Below are positions 13,201-22,100 of a stretch of DNA of 64,000 bases, piece after piece. A program made the translations under genes and the position numbers. How positions within the stretch are numbered: position 1 is the first letter of the stretch; every line of letters starts with the position of its first letter. The DNA is from Corythucha ciliata (lineage: Eukaryota; Arthropoda; Insecta; Hemiptera; Tingidae). The notes under the pieces are model-generated. The model saw only the letters and a list, made by a program, of their open reading frames with translations. It made no database searches and was not told where the DNA came from. The DNA is taken from positions 10,106,001 to 10,170,000 of the forward strand of contig CM075937.1 in NCBI GenBank assembly GCA_038030265.1, in the 5' to 3' direction.

Positions 13201-15518
13201 TTGGTGCGGGAATGGTCGGTTTGGCCATTCTTGGGGCGAGAATGGTCGGTTTGGCCATTCTTGGTGCGGGAATAGTCGTGTTGGTCACTGTTGGTGCGAG
13301 AATGATCGCTTTGGCCATTCTTGGTGCGGGAATGGTCGGTTTGGCCATTCTTGGTGCGAGAATGGTCGGTTTGGCCATTCTTGGTGCGAGAATGGTCGCT
13401 TTGGCCACTCTTCGTGCGAGAATAGTCGTGTTGGTCACTGTTGGTGCGAGAATGATCGCTTTGGCCATTCTTGGTGCGGGAATGGTCGGTTTGGCCATTC
13501 TTGGGGCGAGAATGGTCGGTTTGGCCATTCTTGGTGCGGGAATGGTCGGTTTGGCCATTCTTGGTGCGGGAATGATCGCTTTAGCCATTCTTGGCGCGGG
13601 AATGGTCGGTTTGGCCATTCTTGGCGCGGGAATGGTCGGTTTGGCCATTCTTGGTGTGGGAATGGTCGGTTTGGCCATTCTTGGTGCGGGAATGGTCGGA
13701 TTAATAATAATAATATGTATTTATTGCGTCCGCCATAAAGAGGTATAACAACGTTAGAACAAAAATAAATAGATAAAATTCAACAAGAATAACTAATTGT
13801 AAAAATCTTTTACGGAGTACAAGGGATTCGCCAGCAAACGCTCCTTCACACGACGCTAAAACGTAGTTTGAGGCAATGCTCTGATATCTTCGGGCAAATT
13901 ATTGAAAAGTTTTGTCGAAAGATTTAAAAAACCCATTCTTCGACTTCGACAATCAAATTTGGTTCCGGAAACCAAACATCCTTTCCCGCGGGTATTATGA
14001 GAGTGAACATCGGCAAACGATAAGCCACGGCTCTCGCAAGCGAGGCAGAGGCATTGATAAATGAAGCCTCCAGGCATGGTCATAACTCTAGAGCTTTTAA
14101 AAGCACCTCTGCAGGAGTCACGAGGCGCGATTCCACACAGTAAGCGCACGGCCCGTTTTTGTAGGACGAATACCTTACTCGAGTTTACTGAGTTGCCCCA
14201 CAATATTGTGCCGATGGCACAATAAAATAGAAAAGTACGCAAGGCGCAGCACTTCGGAATCGACACTAGATTTCAGGCGACGCAAAATAAACAATCCCTT
14301 CGCCAGCCGTTTCATGAGAAGATCAACGTGAGCTTTCCAATCCAGAGATCCGTCACGATAACACCGAGCATTCGCACAGATTCGCCTCACGTTTCAAAGA
14401 GAAATTAAGGAACTGCGTCTTCTGTTTATTCAAACGGAGCTTGTTGGTATCAACCCATTGCATAACAGCTGACTCACTGTCCTCCTTTAACCAAGCATCA
14501 GGCACCACAATAGAAATATCGGTTTGAGACCACAGTCCAATTTGAGGTGAAAGGACAAGTCGTTTATGAATATAAGAAAAAGTAACGGCCCCAAAATTGA
14601 GCCCTGCGGCACACAAGACCAGACCTCGCGGGCGCCGGAAAGACGGCCACCAAGTCAGACACTCTGAATACGACATTCAAGATAACTTCGAAGTACTTGC
14701 ACTGAAGACGGGAAAAATACTGTAATGTCCAAGCTTAGAGACCAAAAGACTAGGGGACACCATGTCAAAGGCTTTTGACACGTCGAAGAAAGAAGCACAA
14801 GGACTCTTCTTGTCCTCCAGAAGTGTCAAAGCCTCAGAAACCATCTTTGGCCATTCTTGGTGCGGGAATGGTCGATTTTGGAATTCAAGGGACAGGAATC
14901 ATCTGCTTAGGCTTTTCCTAGGCACGAATAGTCAGTTTAGCCGTCTGTAGGGTGCGAATAGCCCGTCAGGCCAAGGCGCGTAGTCAATTTAGTCATTTTT
15001 AGAGCACAAACGGTTCTAGTCAACACACACTGTAAAAAAAAGGCCACTTAGCCCCCTGGACGTATTCCAAGCAGGGGTCCTTAGGCAGTCGCCTAGTCTG
15101 CCTACCATTTAAAAACAGTACTGCTCACAGGCTTTATGATAGCGTGTGTGACGTCAGCCGCTATAATATGGCCTTGGAGGTCCTCAAATTCGGCACGGAG
15201 CGAACCATTAACGTCAAGAACAATGATTGATTTGTCAAATTTTCCCAACAGAGGAACACTTAAATAATGCTTTAACGACACAAGACTGTATTTTACCTTG
15301 AGAGTCACGTCACACAGCTTCCCCTGCCGTCTGATGCCCTCCATAACTGAAAATCCCAACGGAAACAAGTCAATCTGCTGAAACACGACGCACTCGTCAG
15401 TTTCATAGGCTGAAAAATGGGAGCTAGCCGCTGTCGCCGCAGAAGGGGAGGAGCACTTGGTCGGCACCAATTCCGTGGACAACGACGTTGACGGTGATGA
15501 CACTAATGGACTATCCAT
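4291..15518 (-). CDS. KLHL18: Kelch-like protein 18, complete 8-exon gene
   Basis: Substrate adaptor of Cullin-3 ubiquitin ligases (role known from vertebrate KLHL18). Exons, in transcript order: 15518-15297, 6296-6166, 6088-5948, 5877-5679, 5618-5321, 5260-4821, 4765-4596, 4510-4291. They total 1,821 nt, 606 residues plus TGA, with phases matching at every junction. Residues 1-55 are a Ser/Ala-rich leader. The BTB domain (about 58-165) includes [14 protein letters not shown] and [17 protein letters not shown] follows (about 166-275, containing [17 protein letters not shown] just after it). Six kelch repeats fill about 318-606, each with a GG pair, as in LYVCGGYDG and LWAIGGYDG. The C-terminus [12 protein letters not shown] is typical of KLHL18, whose human form has 574 residues. 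Introns 2-7 are only 55-85 nt, but intron 1 is 9.0 kb and packed with repeats and transposons. Intron 3 uses a GC donor. The start codon is the first ATG of exon 1, giving a longer leader than in vertebrates. Confidence 0.95.
5946..5947 (-). other. GC splice donor of KLHL18 intron 3
   Basis: Exon 3 ends in ACG and is followed by GCAAGT, the canonical form of the rare GC donor. The acceptor TTTTAG precedes 5877. Only this GC donor keeps the frame between the leucine-lysine rich end of the BTB region and [13 protein letters not shown] of BACK. The GT four bases further in would shift the frame. Confidence 0.8.
6590..7560 (+). repeat. Family B degenerate about 30-bp array (KLHL18 intron 1)
   Basis: Imperfect units with a core like AAAATGGCCAAACTGAC followed by GATTCGCGCCCT. 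The unit is the reverse complement of the homogeneous minisatellite at 11735-13700 (compare AATGGCCAAACCGACCATTC there). Flanking 6297-6590 shows nothing recognisable. Confidence 0.75.
7561..9121 (-). repeat. Family A degenerate array, minus orientation (KLHL18 intron 1)
   Basis: Reads as TTTTTCTCAATTTTA then GCCGCGAATTAGCG on the plus strand, the reverse complement of the family A unit, with strong divergence between units. It directly abuts the family B block at about 7560. Confidence 0.8.
9122..9220. mobile_element. Short foldback/MITE-like element
   Basis: Ends are inverted: GCATGGTTTCATTGGTC at 9122-9138 and GACTAATGAAACCATGC at 9204-9220, 16 of 17 positions pairing. The roughly 65 bp between are rich in CTTGA and TCAAA words that also pair partly. 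No coding capacity. No clear target duplication was seen, since the end bases are themselves palindromic. Confidence 0.5.
9637..11184. mobile_element. Non-autonomous DNA transposon with 14-bp TIRs and 7-bp TSD
   Basis: The left end CAGGGGCGGATACA (9637-9650) is the exact reverse complement of the right end TGTATCCGCCCCTG (11171-11184). The flanks carry a 7-bp duplication GATGGGT at 9630-9636 and 11185-11191. The insertion splits the SINE body, and the SINE copy at 54.3 kb has continuous sequence at this point. Inside are a minus-oriented family A array (9840-10510), a GC-rich stretch (10512-10570), an ACGCACGCG-rich segment, plus-oriented family A units (about 10975-11050) and a 32-nt T run. 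No transposase is encoded. The CAGGGGCGGA end recalls hAT ends, but 7 bp is short for hAT (normally 8). Superfamily is unassigned. Confidence 0.8.
9840..10510 (-). repeat. Family A array inside the DNA transposon, minus orientation
   Basis: Units such as CTCAATTTTTGCCGTAAATT and TTTTAGCGGCGAATTAGCG, heavily diverged, filling the left half of the transposon. Plus-oriented units occur near its right end, so the two ends carry the repeat in inverted orientation. Confidence 0.7.
11296..11734. other. Non-coding spacer in KLHL18 intron 1
   Basis: Two family A units at about 11385-11430, a C run, and an A-rich stretch. A 62-codon minus-strand frame (11477-11665) is rich in Glu from a TTC-rich stretch and is not convincing. 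Confidence 0.5.
11735..13700 (+). repeat. Homogeneous 30-bp minisatellite (KLHL18 intron 1)
   Basis: About 65 copies of a 30-bp unit, GGTTTGGCCATTCTTGG then TGCGAGAATGGTC, with main variants GCGAGAAT/GCGGGAAT and GGTCGG/GATCGC. Because 30 is a multiple of 3, most frames stay open on both strands. The longest frames (327, 285 and 338 codons) simply repeat a 10-residue word such as [20 protein letters not shown] or [10 protein letters not shown], and are best read as by-products. A variant block containing GGAATTCACGGGACAGTC recurs at about 11860, 12104, 12319, 12715 and 12918, giving a higher-order structure. It is related to the degenerate family B copies in both host genes. Confidence 0.95.
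13701..14845 (-). mobile_element. 5'-truncated non-LTR retrotransposon (reverse-transcriptase fragment)
   Basis: The minus strand shows broken reverse-transcriptase coding in several frames. [19 protein letters not shown] (palm motif) is near 14760. Then come a degraded CRAGLNFGA-type PQGS region, [17 protein letters not shown] near 14430, and the conserved C-terminal part ([20 protein letters not shown] near 14190, followed by RLLCGI). The FADD box is not intact. The minus-strand 3' end carries an AATAAA and an ATT-rich tail at 13701-13720. The element sits inside the 30-bp minisatellite, which resumes at 14846. Jockey/CR1-like by motif style; the clade is not certain. Confidence 0.8.
14846..14896 (+). 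repeat. Detached end of the 30-bp minisatellite
   Basis: TTTGGCCATTCTTGG, TGCGGGAATGGTCG and the GGAATTCAAGGGACAG variant reappear right after the retrotransposon. The array was therefore continuous before insertion. Confidence 0.85.
14897..15296. other. Start of KLHL18 intron 1, no gene
   Basis: A few degenerate family B units (about 14920-15010), then unremarkable sequence up to the GTAAAA donor of exon 1 at 15296-15295. Confidence 0.5.
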
Positions 15519-16105
15519 CCTGGCACTTCTCCCCCCTTGAGATACTAAAATTTAAGGCTTACATTTAAACAATTCTTGACCAACTAAAAATAAAACTGTC
15601 AAATTCGGGGTACAACTGATAAAAATAAAACTGAAACCTCAGCTTGGGGTTTTTTGATAAGGCGACCTACTTCCTAACAATTTTTAAATTGCCAAGTTTA
15701 TTTCTCTACGTTGGCGACGATTTATCATCCAAAGTCCAAGGTGGTAATTGTGGGAAAAATGACGCTAATGAGCGATGATTTATAAAGATAATTCAGTTGG
15801 GTAAAATTACGCAAAAAAACGGGGAGATGATTACGCGACCTTCGTTCCTTCCCCGCCCCCGGGGTTTAATGTTCTGTCTATCAACTCATGAACTCATGTT
15901 GCGTACGAAGACACACCGACAAGAATAGTCAAGCTCTTCGGAGCGAATCATTCGGAAGTAAATCGGTTCATTTTAATCGTTTTAAAAGTTATTCGTTCGT
16001 CCACCCGACAAGTTATTTTATTGTTTTGCCTTCCCTCCCCCTTAAAAATCGGTTGGAGGGAAAAAAGACGGCGTTAAAAAATTTCCCCTCAATTTTACGC
16101 GCGCG
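15519..16105. promoter_or_regulatory. Divergent intergenic region, probable bidirectional promoter of KLHL18 and GPAT4
   Basis: The 587 bp between the two start codons must hold both 5' UTRs and both core promoters. No TATA box stands out at a convincing distance from either start. The region contains short C/G runs (15849-15862) and is otherwise AT-rich. It is free of the repeat families that fill the neighbouring introns, as expected for functional sequence. Confidence 0.55.
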
Positions 16106-19100
16106 ATGCTCGATATCTCATCGGTTATACAGTGCATTACTGGGTTTTTCGTCGTTTTGTCGGCCCCTTTTGTCGCCTGCACGACCATTTTAATTAGTCT
16201 CGCGTTTATTAATTGGTCGCTGGGTGTTCGCAAGGCCTACGTGAAACTTCTGGTCAAAATCTTCGAGGTGAGTTTTTTTTTTTCATTGGGGGGGCTTGCA
16301 CCCCTACACCCCCTCATGTGTTTTGACTGAGTTGTCGATCAAAGGTCGGACGAGACAAATTTATTTCTGATCTATACGGTGGTGTAATCGACCATAATTT
16401 TTAATTTTCGCACGACCCCTCTAGTGGTTCAGTAACATTCTCAGTTTGAGAGGCTGTGATGGGCGAAATTATATGACTTGCCAGAAATGCAAACCCTTCG
16501 TTTAATTAATTCTTTGGCCTTCGTTTTGAACAAAAAAAAAACTATTAGCCTGAATGGCCCCAAATTTCTCACATTTAAAACAAAAGTGACCGCATAAAGA
16601 TTACCTTGGCCTGCCCAAGTACGTATGACACAATTTTCACTACTTGTCTTCATTGGCTGTTTTTTTTACTGCGGAATTTTGCTAATTCCTCATTCCTGAT
16701 GTGTCTTCAACGTAAATTATCGTGTTTTAGAATTCAATCAATAACTTCGGTATTCGCTTAATGTCTCCCCCCCCCCAGCAAAAACGAACCCCCCCCCCCA
16801 AAAAAAAACGAAAAACGTGAGCTAACCACCCCCTTTCCACCATATTTTGTGTTTGTCTTGTCACCAATTTAGTTTGGAAGAAAGACCATCGAAGCTGAAA
16901 ATAAATGGCACGTCGATAATAAAGCGGACAAACAGGCCGGCGGCGAGGGTGCAGGTACCAGGAACGGCGACGATGACAACCGCGGCGACCATGAACAGTC
17001 AAAATCCGAGTGCAACGGCACTAGCCAGGTCATCTCAAGGGAGGACCTTATTCTTGTACCGGACCCCGTTCAGAATTATGTCTGCGGTAACAACAACTTG
17101 GAAATACCTGAGGTGAGTAAGCCGCAAACAAACGAATATAATAATAGTTAACGACCCAGTTTTTAATTACAGCTTTGACACTTCGCGATTATGTTGCTGT
17201 CTAGTGAAAATTCGTTAATTTACTGCCCGTTATATCGCGCGTGTTTGCGGAGCAATTTTTAAAAGAAAATGAGTTGAAACAAACATTTTTAAATTGTTTA
17301 TTAATTTCTAGCCATCCCCCCCCCCCCTCGACGTCCGTCGTGGCCACACATAGTGTACCCGAGGACTCCCCGTGAATCTCGACGGGAAATATCCCGTTTA
17401 ATAACTTGAGCCTCTTCTTATCTTTAATTGTTTTTTTCCTGTGCACCTCGAGTGCTATTTCGTAACGTTTAATCTGAACGTTTAAAACGTTCTGGTGGGT
17501 TGTTTTTTTCATGTCATTCACCAATGGCCATAGTTCAATACTGTTAGCAATAAAATTATGATAACTCGCGGATTTTCCTCTTCTGAACATTGTGTGCTCT
17601 ATCTCTCCTCATGTTGATTACTCACAAAAAATTCCCACTCTTGTCAATGAAGAAAGAAGAAAGAACGAGTTCATATGGGTGATGGTGGCGGGTGTGTGTT
17701 ATTTAGAGGGGGGCCTCCGAAAAACTTGGAGACAAAAAAAAAATCGCGGCTAACAAAAACAGCCGCCAACGTCAAGAAAATTATACGAATTCGAGATATC
17801 TGAAGGCAACTTCGCGGACTAAACGGAGAAAATAAGCTTGCCACTAGTATCCACAGGCCTTTAAGGCGGCCTGAAATTTAGAAGTCGAGGAATGTGCTAA
17901 TATTGGGGCAAATAGGCTGCAAAATGTTCATAAAAAGCTCTGTAAATGCTATCATTCGCGACAAAAATAGGACTCATAACAAAAAGCGAAAAAAACACAC
18001 TAATTCGCGGCTAAAAATGAGAAAAACACTAATTTGAGGACATATTGATTGAGAAAAAGTGCTAATTCGGGGCTATAAAATTGAGCAAAAAGGAGCGATC
18101 AATCAATCAATCAGTTGCAGCTCATCGCAGGTTCAGCTTATATTGAGAAAACGCCAATTTCCTTGATTTCTCAAGGCAACTTTCGTGACTAAAATTGAGG
18201 AAAACGTTCTAATTCGCATGGATAAAAGTGATTTAAAAAACGCATAATTTGAAGCTGAAATTGAGAAAAACTGGTAATCCCGAATTAGCTCCCCTGAAAG
18301 GCCTTCGCCCTTTTTATAGCTGGAAACACCTGCATAGTGTTCTTTTCGATGAAATTCGCCCACCCGCTATAACAAACGTGCTAAACCCCGCTCTGGCCGC
18401 TGCAATCGCGCGGGCCAATAGCGTGAGAGGAGAAGGAAAATGCTGAATTCACGGTTACACATAATAGAGAAAAAAACTCTCGTTCAAAGTTAAACGTGGG
18501 AAAAGGCGTAATTTGCGGTTAAAATTGAGAAAAAGCGCTAATCTGCGGTTAAAATAGAGAAAAAGGGCTCAATTTGCTGTTATAACGGGGAAACTCGGTA
18601 ATTCGCGAATTAATTGGAGGAAATTCGCTAATTTACTGCTAAAATGGGGAAACTCGCTAATTAGCGAATCATTGCTAAAATTGAGAAAAAGCGCTAATCT
18701 GCGGTTAAAATAGAGAAAAAGCGCTCAATTTGCTGTTTTAACGGGGAAACTCGGTAATTCGCGAATTAATTGGAGGAAATCCGCTAATTTACTGCTAAAA
18801 TGGGGAAACTCGCTAATTCGCGAATCAATTGGAGGAAATCCGCTAATTTACTGCTAAAATGGGGAAACTCGCTAATTCGCGAATCAATTGGAGGAAAACC
18901 GCTAATTTACTGCTAAAATGGGGGAAAAAACGCCAATCCGCTTGGCTAATATTTCAGCGTTTTCAGCACACGCCTGGAAACACCAGTTAGTGTCCTGTGA
19001 GAGCGTTTTGCAATGAAATTCTCCCGCCCGCTTATAACAAACGTGCTAAACCTCGCTCTAGCCGCTACAATCGCGTGAGCCTCGTCTCACGCACGACACA

Positions 19101-22100
19101 AGAGTGAAATAAGAGAAGAAAAACGCTAAATTCACTGCTATAATAAAGAAAAAGCGCTCGTTAACAGCTTAACCTTGAGAAAAAGCGCTAATAATTTGCG
19201 GCTAAAATTGAGAAAAAGTGGTAATTTTGAGGCTAAAACTGAGAAAAAGCACTCACATTCGCAGATCAAATGGAGAAAATCACTTATTCTCTGATTTGTT
19301 TGAGCAAATTCGCAGCTAAATTTGAGTAAAAGAGGTAATTCGTGGCTAAAATTAAGAAATAATTCGCAGCAAAAACTGGGAAAAAACTAATCCGCATGGC
19401 TAAGCAGTGATGAAAAACGCTAATTCACGACTAAAGTTGGGAAAAATCGCTCATTCGTACCTAAAGTTGAGAACCTCGGCGTTATTCCTCTATCCTAGAC
19501 GCGTATATTAGCGCTTTTTCCAAACTGTTAGCCTCGTACTTGCCCCAAGATTAGCGCATTATTTGTGCTAAGTGCCTGAAAAAACTTGGGGTTAGCGCTT
19601 TTCTCTATTTTAGCAGTGAAGTTGCCTTCAGATTACCCGCTGCTGATTAGTGTGCTTTTTAAGTGCTTACAGCCGTTTCCAGTGTAACAGAGTTACCACC
19701 AGTGCCCGACTTTAGCCGCGAACTAGCGCTTTATCTAAATTTTAACCCCGAAATAGCGTGTTTTTTTCAAATTTAACCGTGAATTACCGCATTTTCTCTC
19801 AGTTTTAGTCATGAATTGGCACTTATTTTCATCTACAGCTACGAAGTTGCCTCCAGAAACTGCGAATATTAGCATTTACTCGTTTTTTGAAATGGCTAAT
19901 CAGCTATAATTAGGGAATTTTCTTCATTTTAGGCGTGAACTCGCCCCAAGAACAGCGCGTTAGTGGTTTTTTCTCAATTTCAAATTGTTTTTTTTTTTTT
20001 TTTTCGAACGACTTGGTTGACGAGAGGGCCCCGCATTCAGAGAGGGACCCCGAAATGCTTAAAGACAAAAACAAAATGGGATTTTTAAGCCTTTAAACTT
20101 TGAATTGGCAGCTAGTAAGAACAGCCGCTAATGGAGAAAATCGCTAATTCGTGGATCGAATTGAGGGAATCCTCAAATTTGCGGCCAGAATTGAGTAAAA
20201 TGATTAATTCTTGGTTAAACGTAAGTAATAATTCGCGGCAAAATTATAGGAAAACGTTAATTCGCGGATAAAGTTCAGAAAAAACGCTTGTTCGTTGCTA
20301 AAATTTAGAACCTCGGCTGAAACTGAGAAAAAGCTGTAAATAGCGGCAAAAATGAAGAAAAAGCGCTAATTCTCTTGGCTAGAAGTGAAAAAAAAACACT
20401 AATTCACGGTTGAGAAAATGCGCTAACGATTAAGAAAAAACGCTAATTCGCGGATAAATTTGCTAAAACATGCTTATTCGAGGCTAAAAATGAGAAAAAT
20501 TGCTGCCTATTACCAGGAAAACATTTTGACAAAGCGCGCTCATTCGTAGCTTTGCGCTAACGAAACGCTAATTTGCGTGTCAATTTGAGGAAATCCGCTA
20601 AATATGCGGTTGAAATTGAGCAGAGCGGTAATTGGCGAATGAAATTAAGAAATAAATCGCGGCTAAAATTAAGAATAACCGCTAATTCGCGGCAAAATAG
20701 AGAAAAGCGCTAATTTGTGTGGCTTAGAAGTTAGAGAACGCTCGTTCTTAGCTTGAACTGCAAAAATAACTTGCTGATTCTTGGCTAAAAACGAGAAAAC
20801 CCGCTAAATCCCATCTATAATTGAGATAATAAGAATTATAATTATTAATTTGTGCTCGGCGGGAAATAGGAATACAATTTTCGACTGAAATTGAGGAAAA
20901 GCTCTAATTAGCGGCTTAACAAGGATAAAAGCGCTTTTTTGCGGCTAATTGGCGGTTTAATTTGAGATACTCCGCTAATTTGCGGCTGAAATTGAGTATA
21001 GTGGTAATTCGCAGTTAAAATAAAGAAATAAATCACGGCCAAAACTAAAATATGAACCGCTAATTTTCGCCTAAAATTGTAAGAAAGAGCTCATTCGTAG
21101 ATAGCATTGATAATACCCCTCAAAATCGAAAGTAAAGTTGAAAAAAAAGCTTATTCGCAGCGAAACTGACGATTCGTGACCTGAAAATTCCCTAAACAGA
21201 TGATAACTCCTGCTCTTAAAAGGGCAAAATCGACCGATCGCGTGCCACGAATGGCCAAACTGACCATTCGCGTCCTTTGAATGAAAAAACTGACTCCGAG
21301 TGCCCTAAAAATGGACAAACAGGCTGTTCGAACCATGAAATCAGCAAAAACTGGCTCTGCACGCTCTAAAATATCAAAATCGATCATTCGAGTGCCAGGA
21401 ATTCGTGCTCTCTATGCTTACTACTCACCCTAATAATTGCTAAACTGGAAAATTCGCTGTGCACTTCTGAAAATGGCCAAACTGACCATTCGTGCCTAGG
21501 AAATGGCTAAACTGGCAGTTCCCGCTCTAAAAACTGCTGACCCATTCGGACCCTAAAATGACAGAAATCACGATTCGTGCCTTAAAAATGCCTAAACAGA
21601 TGACTCTTAAAATTGCAAAATTGACCATTCGTGTTCCAATAACGGCCAAACTGACCCTTCGCGCCTTGGGGCTTGACACGTACCATTCCCGGCCCGTAAA
21701 TGTCAAAACTGACTATTCAAGCCAGAAAATCGGCAAAAACTTGACTCTTGTGTGCCCTAAAAATAGCTAGACCGACAATTCGCGCCTATAAAATGGCTTG
21801 ACTGGCCTTTCTCGCTTTTAAATTGAACAAACTGGCAATTTGCTGCTCTAAAAACGGCAAAAACTGACCGTTCGGACCCGAAAATGGCAAAACTGACGAT
21901 TCGTGGCTTGGAAATATCATTTTTTCTACTATTCACGCCTTAAAAAATGACCATACTAACAGTTTGCGCAGGCCAAAAGGAAAAATTGGCTATTTACGCC
22001 CTGAAATAGGCAAAACTGACACTAAGCGGCCTATGCCATCGCTCCTTGAAAATCTTCAAAGTGACGAGTGGTTGGACCTTTGCTGTGGTTGAACCTTTGA

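Larger units (their letters stand above)
17781..19489 (+). repeat. Family A array, plus orientation, with dimeric and 160-bp sub-duplications
   Basis: Degenerate family A units in GPAT4 intron 2. From about 18520 to 18935 the units are much more alike and form a 59-bp dimer (CTCGCTAATTCGCGAATC, AATTGGAGGAAATCC, GCTAATTTACTGC) repeated in tandem, nested in a 153-bp repeat. A non-array module at 18290-18460 recurs at 18970-19135. Confidence 0.8.

Noticed and set aside
12018..13748. Repetitive proteins of up to 338 residues
   Set aside because: By-product of a 30-bp unit without stops, inside an intron, in several frames at once.
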